In this document: one piece after another, positions 1 to 6,800 of the stretch
How the letters are laid out: each line of letters starts with the position of its first letter
Position numbering within the stretch: the first letter of the stretch is position 1
NCBI GenBank assembly: GCA_002308815.1
Contig: DBVX01000090.1
Location: 1-12,200, forward strand
DNA: 12,200 nucleotides
Origin: Bacteroidales bacterium UBA1253
GTDB taxonomy: Bacteria; Bacteroidota; Bacteroidia; Bacteroidales; Paludibacteraceae
Direction: 5' to 3'
Notes under the pieces: model-generated
The model's database searches: none
What the model saw: only the letters and a program-made list of their open reading frames with translations
Told to the model about the DNA's origin: nothing
Program-made: the position numbers and the translations under genes

Positions 1-80
1 CCTGCTGCGCCAGTTTCGACCTTTTCTCTTCCTACGAAGATCGTGGTAATCAGTTTATGAACGCCGTAAGGCGGCTGTGA
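1..80 (+). CDS. murD: UDP-N-acetylmuramoylalanine--D-glutamate ligase MurD, C-terminal end only
   Basis: Only the last 25 codons and the stop (tga 78-80) are inside the window; the gene begins upstream. The readable end is CCASFDLFSSYEDRGNQF followed by MNAVRRL. It matches the conserved end of MurD, where an SPxxASFD-type motif and a YEDRGxxF motif close the ligand-binding C-terminal domain. MurD is the cytoplasmic ATP-dependent ligase that adds D-glutamate to UDP-MurNAc-L-alanine in peptidoglycan precursor synthesis. The identification rests on this short tail and on position: murD directly upstream of ftsW and murG is the normal dcw cluster order. The gap to ftsW is 29 bases, so the genes are probably co-transcribed. 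Confidence 0.85.
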   Translation, partial: CCASFDLFSSYEDRGNQFMNAVRRL

Positions 81-109
81 TTGGACAACCTGAAAAACCT
101 GCGTGAGCC

Positions 110-1372
110 ATGAAACTTGAATTGAAAAGACATCCTTACATTGACCGCACGTTCTGGGTATTGTATTTCTGCCTGATGGCGGTGGCTATGGTGGCTCTGT
201 TCTCCGCCACCAGTGATCTCGTCTTCAATGACAAGAACCCGTCGATTCTCGGTCCTGTAACGCGGCAGCTTCTCTTTCTGCTGGCGGGGTGCGTTCTGGC
301 GTATGGTGTCCAGTTCGTGCCGAGCAGGCTGATGACGAAACTGTGCTATATCATCTTCGGCATATCCCTGCTGCTGGTTTATTCGCTGCTGTGGAAAGGC
401 AATCCTCTGGCGGTCGAAATCAATGGCGCCGCGCGTTGGATCAGGATAGGTGTCACGTTCCAGCCCGCCGAACTTGCCAAAATCGGTCTGCTGGTCACGG
501 TTGCCGACCTACTGACCAAAGGCAGGACGGACGAGGAGAAAGACCGGTATTTCTGGTGGACAGTGGGTCTGACCGTGGCAACCTGCTTCCCGATTATGGT
601 CAGCAACATGTCCACGGCGGTGCTGCTTGGTGGCATTGTGTTCCTGATGTGGATTCTCGCCCGTGTGCCGTGGAAGAGGGTGCTGGTGGTGGCGGCGGTG
701 GCTCTTGCAGCAGGCGCGGCTATCTACCTCATCGGCGAGTTCGGCTTTGTCCGTCCGGGCAGAAGGGCATCGGGCATCTTCGGACGTATAACGGTTTGGG
801 CGAAACGTGTGGACGACTTTGTGGCGGAGAAGAAAAGTCCTGACGATGCCGCGTTCCGCCTGACCGATGACAACCGCCAGCGGTCACTTGCCAAGGTGGC
901 GGTGATGCGCGGCGGCAAAACGCCATTCGGCGTGGGACCGGGCAACAGTCAGGAGCGCGACTATCTGCCGCTTGCCTACGAGGACTATATCTTTGCCATC
1001 ATCGTGGAGGAGTCGGGCATCATCGGCGCGCTCTTCCTTATCTTCATATACCTTGCCATCCTCTTCCGCGCCTGTTTCGCCTCCAGCAAGTTCTACGGCG
1101 ACCAGCGGGCGATGCTCACCGTGATGGGGCTGGCACTGATGATCACCTGTCAGGCGTTCGTCTCGATGGCGGTCTCGGTGGGACTCGGTCCCGTAACGGG
1201 ACAACCCCTGCCGCTCATCTCGCACGGCGGAACGAGCGCCATCGTCACCAGTCTCTATTTCGGCATGATGATGGGCGTGAGCCGCGAACAGGAGGCGATG
1301 CGCGCCCGTCAGCACCTCTCCGCCGTAGAGAGCGAGCAGGACGCTCCCATAATCAATCTGAACAACGAATAA
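110..1372 (+). CDS. ftsW: Septal peptidoglycan glycosyltransferase FtsW (SEDS family)
   Basis: FtsW is the integral inner-membrane SEDS protein that polymerises lipid II into glycan strands at the division site with its partner transpeptidase FtsI. The 420-residue product has about ten hydrophobic segments and a short cytoplasmic N-terminus starting MKLELKRHPYIDR. Family motifs are clear: GAARWIRIG then FQPAELAK (about residues 106-123), a VGPGNSQERDYLPLAYEDYIF block containing Asp292 at the place of the essential SEDS aspartate, and PLPLISHGGTS (residues 366-376) before the last membrane segment. The loop of about 60 residues before the catalytic block is charged and rich in Asp. Position between murD and murG separates it from the close paralogue RodA. 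The ATG at 110 is the first in frame, 29 bases after murD; murG follows after 13 bases. Confidence 0.95.
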   Translation: MKLELKRHPYIDRTFWVLYFCLMAVAMVALFSATSDLVFNDKNPSILGPVTRQLLFLLAGCVLAYGVQFVPSRLMTKLCYIIFGISLLLVYSLLWKGNPLAVEINGAARWIRIGVTFQPAELAKIGLLVTVADLLTKGRTDEEKDRYFWWTVGLTVATCFPIMVSNMSTAVLLGGIVFLMWILARVPWKRVLVVAAVALAAGAAIYLIGEFGFVRPGRRASGIFGRITVWAKRVDDFVAEKKSPDDAAFRLTDDNRQRSLAKVAVMRGGKTPFGVGPGNSQERDYLPLAYEDYIFAIIVEESGIIGALFLIFIYLAILFRACFASSKFYGDQRAMLTVMGLALMITCQAFVSMAVSVGLGPVTGQPLPLISHGGTSAIVTSLYFGMMMGVSREQEAMRARQHLSAVESEQDAPIINLNNE

Positions 1373-1385
1373 ACTTTCAACTACC

Positions 1386-2504
1386 ATGAAATACCTTATT
1401 TCCGGCGGAGGAACAGGCGGACATATCTTCCCCGCCATCAGTATAGCCAACGCCTTGCGCGAGGCGGACAAGGACGCGCAGATTCTCTTTGTCGGTGCCT
1501 TGGGGCGTATGGAGATGGAGCGAGTACCCGAAGCGGGGTACGAGATTGTCGGTCTGCCCATACGCGGATTCAACCGCTCGCAGCCGTGGAAGAACGTTTC
1601 CGTGCTGTATGACCTTGCCCGCTCGCTGCGGCAGGCGAAGCGCATCGTCCGCGAGTTCAAGCCCGATGTGGCGGTAGGCGTGGGAGGCTATGCCAGCGGT
1701 GCTGCCATGAAAGCGGCGGCGTGGGCGCACGTGCCCGTCCTGTTGCAGGAACAGAACGGCTTCGCCGGTGTCACCAACAAACTGCTGCGCAACGATGCCG
1801 CGAAAATCTGTGTGGCATACCCCAATATGGAGCGTTTCTTCCCTGCGGACAAGATTATCCTCACGGGCAATCCCGTCCGCGCCAACCTGACACAAGGATC
1901 CGCCGCTGCCGCCTGCGCGTACTTCAACGGGCAATTCGGCGTGCGGTTCACAGAGGACACTCCCACCCTGCTCATTATCGGCGGAAGTCTAGGAGCGCGT
2001 ACCATCAACGAAAGCATCCTGCAGGGACTGGACCAGCTGCTCGGCGCGGGCATACAGGTCATCTGGCAGACAGGAAAGACCTATTACGACAAGTGCGCGC
2101 AGGCAGCGGAGAAGTACCTGCGGTCGGACAACAGCAGCTTGGTCGTCACCGCCTTCCTCAACAATATGCCCGACGCCTACGCGCTGGCGGATGTGGTCAT
2201 TTCGCGCGCGGGGGCGTCATCCATCTCCGAACTGTGTCTGTTGGGTAAGGCATCCATCCTTGTGCCTTCGCCCAATGTGGCGGAGGATCATCAGACCCAC
2301 AACGCCATGGCACTTGTCAATCAGGATGCCGCCCTGCTTGTCAAAGACACCGATGCGCACCTGCGGCTGGTGCCGACCGCTCTGCGGCTGTTGGAGAACA
2401 AGGAGCAGTGCGCTGCCCTTCATAAGCATATCCTTGCCCTTGCGCAGCCTGACTCCGCCCGCCGCATAGCGGAGGAGGTCGTGCGGCTCGTGACAACTAA
2501 ATGA
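1386..2504 (+). CDS. murG: UDP-GlcNAc:lipid I N-acetylglucosaminyltransferase MurG
   Basis: MurG transfers GlcNAc from UDP-GlcNAc to lipid I on the inner face of the cytoplasmic membrane, giving lipid II, the substrate of FtsW. The 372-residue product is of normal length for this GT-B glycosyltransferase family. The N-terminal domain opens with the glycine loop GGGTGGH (residues 7-13) and contains the GVGGYASG and LLQEQN motifs. The C-terminal domain has GGSLGAR (199-205) and the UDP-sugar-binding stretch SRAGASSISEL (273-283, with Glu282), then VAEDHQTHNA. The start 13 bases after ftsW gives the expected N-terminus, MKYLISGGGTGG. It is the last dcw gene in this window: murC, which normally follows, is not there. 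Confidence 0.97.
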   Translation: MKYLISGGGTGGHIFPAISIANALREADKDAQILFVGALGRMEMERVPEAGYEIVGLPIRGFNRSQPWKNVSVLYDLARSLRQAKRIVREFKPDVAVGVGGYASGAAMKAAAWAHVPVLLQEQNGFAGVTNKLLRNDAAKICVAYPNMERFFPADKIILTGNPVRANLTQGSAAAACAYFNGQFGVRFTEDTPTLLIIGGSLGARTINESILQGLDQLLGAGIQVIWQTGKTYYDKCAQAAEKYLRSDNSSLVVTAFLNNMPDAYALADVVISRAGASSISELCLLGKASILVPSPNVAEDHQTHNAMALVNQDAALLVKDTDAHLRLVPTALRLLENKEQCAALHKHILALAQPDSARRIAEEVVRLVTTK

Positions 2505-2528
2505 TGCGTAGCGACGGCAGCGATGCCG

Positions 2529-2755
2529 ACAGTCCGTGCAGAATCTACTCAAGAGACTCCATCCGGCGGACACAAAACGGGCATGGATGCTCTGATGGTT
2601 GATAATATGCACGTAATCCTTGTGAATCAGGTACACCCTCCAACAGAAGCGATACAGGGGAAATATCCGTTCGCTTTCTTGTAGGAATACTCGGCATCGT
2701 ATTTCTCGGCGGGAATAAACTGATGGTCAAAGTCAATATCAACCGTCCAATATGG
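2529..2755 (-). pseudogene. Decayed IS1380-family transposase fragment
   Basis: Read on the minus strand, 2755 down to 2630 gives 42 open codons containing VDIDFDHQFIPAEKYDA and then YKKANGYFPCIASVGG. This resembles the catalytic core of IS1380-family transposases, which carry a D-x-D-x-(D/N)xQ(I/F)I...EKxDAxxTYK...GYFPG block. A stop lies just upstream of this stretch and another at 2627-2629. A possible out-of-frame remnant of the next family block (RFCTDC, against FRxDCGS in the family) lies at 2529-2546, roughly the expected distance away. No start codon, terminal inverted repeats or complete element can be seen, so this is a scar and not an active insertion sequence. The assignment comes from remembered family motifs and is fairly confident for the 42-codon core, weaker for the rest. 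Confidence 0.65.
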
Positions 2756-2814
2756 TCACCGCCAGAGAGAAAGTTATTGACAATAGTTCGTTAACAATTT
2801 AATCCCAATGCGAT

Positions 2815-2846
2815 TTTTAGGAGTACAATAATTATACATACTTTTG
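2815..2846 (+). promoter_or_regulatory. Probable Bacteroidota promoter for the surface-protein pair
   Basis: TACTTTTG at 2839-2846 fits the Bacteroidota -7 consensus TAnnTTTG exactly. The -33 region is weaker: a T run at 2814-2818 followed by AG, 20 bases upstream, in place of TTTG. Transcription would start near 2850-2855, only about 15-20 bases before the ATG at 2870. It sits in an A/T-rich stretch after the transposase scar and would drive the beta-barrel gene and the large repeat protein. Confidence 0.6.
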
Positions 2847-2869
2847 CGAAGTTTTTTATTTTTTGTAAA

Positions 2870-3802
2870 ATGACTTTTTTTTGTAATTTATCCGTGAAGC
2901 GTTTTCGGCGGACAGCTATAGTGTTGCTGCTTCTGCTGATTTCGAGTGCTTCCTTATCCGCCCAAATCGGGAACCGACCTCAGCACTACTATGCTGTAAG
3001 CGGTTCTGTCGGCTACTCGCAGTTCATTTCCAACCAATCGGACGTTACTGTGGAAGGGCGTCCCGCCGGCTCATTGCTGCTGGCGTATGAACTGCGTCAT
3101 CGCCTCCTGTGGTTCCAGACCGGATTGGAGGCACGATATTTGAGCAGTTACAGTCGGTACGGCCGGTCGTTTGATTTTTCCGTCTATCCGATAGAAGACA
3201 CGCAGGGCAAGCGTATGACGATGCACTATTCGGTTTTCGGCTATTCCGAAACGGAGAGGATTATGGCGATGCAAGTGCCGTTGCTTGTTGGGTTCGTCAG
3301 TAAGAAGGGATTTTATATGGGCGGCGGTCTTCGATTGGGATGGTGCGTCTGGTCGGGCGTGGACGCAAGTGTGTCGTACAGCACGGAAGGTATCTACAGC
3401 CAGTACGACCAGCCGATGGGGGAGATGCCCAACCATTCGTTCGGCACTTTTGAGACGGATATACACGACCTGACAAAGACCCGTTTCATCAGTTCGTTTG
3501 TCTTCGAGATAGGAGCGGATATATGGCGCAGTTCGTTGTATGGCACAGGCAGAACCGGATCACATGCGTTGCAATTGGGAGCATACGCCGATTTGGGACT
3601 TAACAATCCTTATGTAATGACTGAACAGAAAGAGGGTTTGTTCATCTATCCCGATCCTTCCAACGCACAACGGCTCAATGCGGAGAGTCTGCTGAGTATG
3701 CGCACGGACAAATCCTTATGCATTCCCTTTCAGGCGGGAATCAAACTGACTTACCTTTTTCAGATAACAACAGCTCGTGTCAATTGCCCGAGTTGCTGGT
3801 AG
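2870..3802 (+). CDS. Predicted outer-membrane beta-barrel protein
   Basis: The 310-residue product begins with a basic stretch (KRFRR) and a leucine-rich core, then SASLSAQ, a typical signal peptide with likely cleavage after Ala31. The mature part has alternating polar and aromatic beta-strand patterns, including QVPLLVGF followed by a strand containing GFYMGGGLRLGW, a layout like PorT-type outer-membrane barrels. Near the end GIKLTYLF looks like a closing strand, but it is followed by a short tail with a CPSC motif. No enzymatic motif or TonB box is visible, and I cannot assign a named family. A GTG at 2894 is an alternative start that would give MKRFRRTAIVLLLLL, a more usual signal peptide, and a longer leader. 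The gene lies 36 bases before the giant repeat protein, so the two are probably an operon; an anchor or secretion partner is an inference only. Confidence 0.7.
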   Translation: MTFFCNLSVKRFRRTAIVLLLLLISSASLSAQIGNRPQHYYAVSGSVGYSQFISNQSDVTVEGRPAGSLLLAYELRHRLLWFQTGLEARYLSSYSRYGRSFDFSVYPIEDTQGKRMTMHYSVFGYSETERIMAMQVPLLVGFVSKKGFYMGGGLRLGWCVWSGVDASVSYSTEGIYSQYDQPMGEMPNHSFGTFETDIHDLTKTRFISSFVFEIGADIWRSSLYGTGRTGSHALQLGAYADLGLNNPYVMTEQKEGLFIYPDPSNAQRLNAESLLSMRTDKSLCIPFQAGIKLTYLFQITTARVNCPSCW

Positions 3803-3838
3803 TTTTTTATTTCTCATCATTTTATCCATACCATTACA

Positions 3839-6800
3839 ATGAAACACCTCAACCGCTTTTCCCTGACCATTCTCCTATATTGGGTTTTTGCCCTATCCGC
3901 CTATTCTGCCGTCATCACACACAATATCGGCAGCAATTCACTTACCATTTCGGGAAGTTCTACGGATGATTATATCATTACCGGCACGACCAATTACAAT
4001 TACGTTATTGTCGGTTTCGGGTACAAGGGAACCATCACGCTCAAGAACTGCACGTTCAATTTCACGTCCTCTTCCGGCTACAATTCCCCGATTCGTATAA
4101 CGGGCAAAAACAACCTGTCCAACACAGATCCGAGCCGCACCAATGTCAATCTGGTATTAGACGGCGACAACGTGATATATGTGAACGGCGGCGGTCGTGC
4201 GGGTATCCAGGTGGATCAGGGGGCGCAGATCAACATCAGTGCCATTGAGTCGTGTGATGACTCCAGCGGTACGCTTACTGTTACGCAGGCCAATTCAGAT
4301 GGCGGAGCAGGAATAGGATCACTTAATCACAGTTCCAATAGCAACGAGACAACCTCCAGAGCCACATTAAGTAACGGCAGTATTGGCACGACAGCGGGAG
4401 GAAACATTGTCATTTCTAGCGGAACTGTTACTTCCAAAGGAGGTCATGGTGCTGGTCTTGGCGGTGGATTTCGTACTTGGTATGATGGTATGATTGTGAT
4501 ATACGGAGGTATTGTCAATGCCTCCACCATACGTCATGCGGCAGGTGTCGGGAGTGGCTGCCCGAGTGGAAGCGGAGTGGAAAGTTCTTATGCCCCGAAT
4601 TCCGCCATTATAGCCTTGCCTCCTTCCAGAATCACAGCCAGTGGTGCGGACGGAAATGAAAATGTCCCAATACCGAGTTTAGCACTAGCTGGCACTAAAG
4701 TGCTGGTCTATATAGGCGACCCGAACAAACCGAAAATCAATGTGCAGACAGTGGATAACGAGCCCGACGCGAGCATCTATGTCGACCTCAGTCAGGATCC
4801 GGACATCAACAGTGTGGTCAGCTATACCGTCAATCCCGCACTGCTGGATATCAACCAGGTATATTTCGGCAAAACCGACAAATCCGGTGTGTTCTCCACC
4901 ACCGGCCAGTTGCAGAACAACACCACGTTCTTCACGGATGCCACGAGTACCTCTTCGGCTACAAAAGGGCATCTGTATTTGCCAACTGAAACCAAACTTC
5001 CCAATGGCGGAAATGTCCAGCTTGCGATGCTTCAGGCGGATTTCCGTATCATCAGTTATCCTTCTGTATATCTTAAAACCAATTACAACGTTCAGGATGC
5101 GGTGCTAAATGCCGCCTGCGTCAAGATAACCTATCAAGACGCAAATCCTATCACGGATCTTGCGTTCGATCTTGCCAATGGCAGTTCGTCCGATTTTGAC
5201 AATCCCATTTTCCTTGCATCAGACAGCACAACTGTCATTCAGACTCCTACCACGCTTAACAACGGCGATGTGTATTACGTTCTTGTTCCTTTGAAAACAG
5301 GGAAAGCTCCTAAAGAATATTCCGATGTGTTGCGTATCATAGGCAAATGGAAAGGGATGTCCACCAGTTACATACGACAGATTATCAGTCAGATTGTCGC
5401 TAATATGCATACCGAGCATATTTATGAGGGAGACTCCTATGATTTTAACGGTGAGATACTTACCAAAGAGGGTATCTATACGAATGTAAAGACGAACACA
5501 TCCCTGTGTAAGACCGAATCCGAGGTGGAAATGTTGAATCTGGTTGTTTGTAAGAGATACAATCTCAACGAGACCTTGGCTATAAAGGAAAATGACCTGC
5601 CTTACACGTGGCGGGATGTGGTCATTCCTTTGGGAGCAAGTACCGGTTCGCTCACCTTCAAACGCACTACAGCCAACGGCTGTGACAGCACCGTAAACCT
5701 GAGCCTGACGATCTATCCCAACTACAATCTCAAGGAGAGTCTGACCATCTGCGCCAACGAACTGCCATACACGTGGCGGGACACCACATTGAAAGAGGGT
5801 ACTGTCTCCGTTCCGATGGTCTTCCACCGAAAAACCATTCACGGTAGCGACAGTACCGTTACGCTCAATCTGACCGTTCACCCGAAATACAATCAGAACG
5901 AGAGCCTTACCATCTGCGACAACGAGTTGCCCTATACATGGCGCGATACGACTTTTGACAAAGGGACTGAATCCAAAGAAATCATCTTCCACCGCACCAC
6001 CGTCCACGGCTGTGACAGTATCGTCACACTCCGTCTTTCTGTCAATAAGTCCGTCCGTCAGACCGAAACGTTATCGCTTTGTTCGGCGGAACTTCCTTAT
6101 AACTGGAGAGACACAACCTTTGCCAAAGGAACTGTAAGCAGGAAATTCACATTCCGACGGCGTACCTATTTGGGATGTGACAGTATCGTGGAATTGGATC
6201 TTTCAATTAACCCGAGTTACAGCCAGCTGGAGAGTCTGACCATTTGCGCCAACGAACTGCCTTACATTTGGCGCGACACCGTACTAAAAGAAGGTACTGT
6301 TTCCAAAGTGATTGTCTTTCAGCGCAAGACTATCTACGGCTGCGACAGTACCGTTACGCTCAATCTGACCGTTCATCCGAAATTTAGTCAGGAAGAGAAT
6401 CTCGTAATCTGCGACAACGAGTTGCCCTACACTTGGCGTGATACAACTTTCGCCAAAGGAACCGACTCCAAGTATATCACCTTCCGCCGCACCACCGTCC
6501 ACGGCTGTGACAGCATCGTCACACTCCGTCTTACCGTCAATAAGTCCGTCCGTCAGACCGAATCGTTAGCACTTTGTTCGGAGGAACTTCCTTACAACTG
6601 GCGGGATACAACTTTTGCCAAAGGTACCGTCAGCGGAAAATGCACATTCAGACGGCATACGGTTGCAGGCTGTGACAGCATCGTTGAATTGAATCTTACA
6701 ATTAACCCGAGTTACAAGCAACAGGAGAGTCTGACTATTTGCGCAGACGAGCTGCCCTACACTTGGCGGGATGTCACCCTTCCTGTAGGCACCGTTTCCG

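Noticed and set aside
884..1660. Minus-strand open frame of 258 codons opposite ftsW and murG
   Set aside because: Antisense shadow of two well-supported genes, with no recognisable domain.
2776..2805. TTGACA-like sequence (2776-2781) resembling a proteobacterial -35 box, and a GTTAAC palindrome nearby
   Set aside because: Bacteroidota do not use that promoter type, the TAnnTTTG element downstream explains expression better, and the palindrome is only 6 bp.
5219..6007. Minus-strand open frame of 262 codons with internal repeats opposite the giant protein
   Set aside because: Its repeats are the mirror of the coding repeats on the + strand, and it has no independent support.
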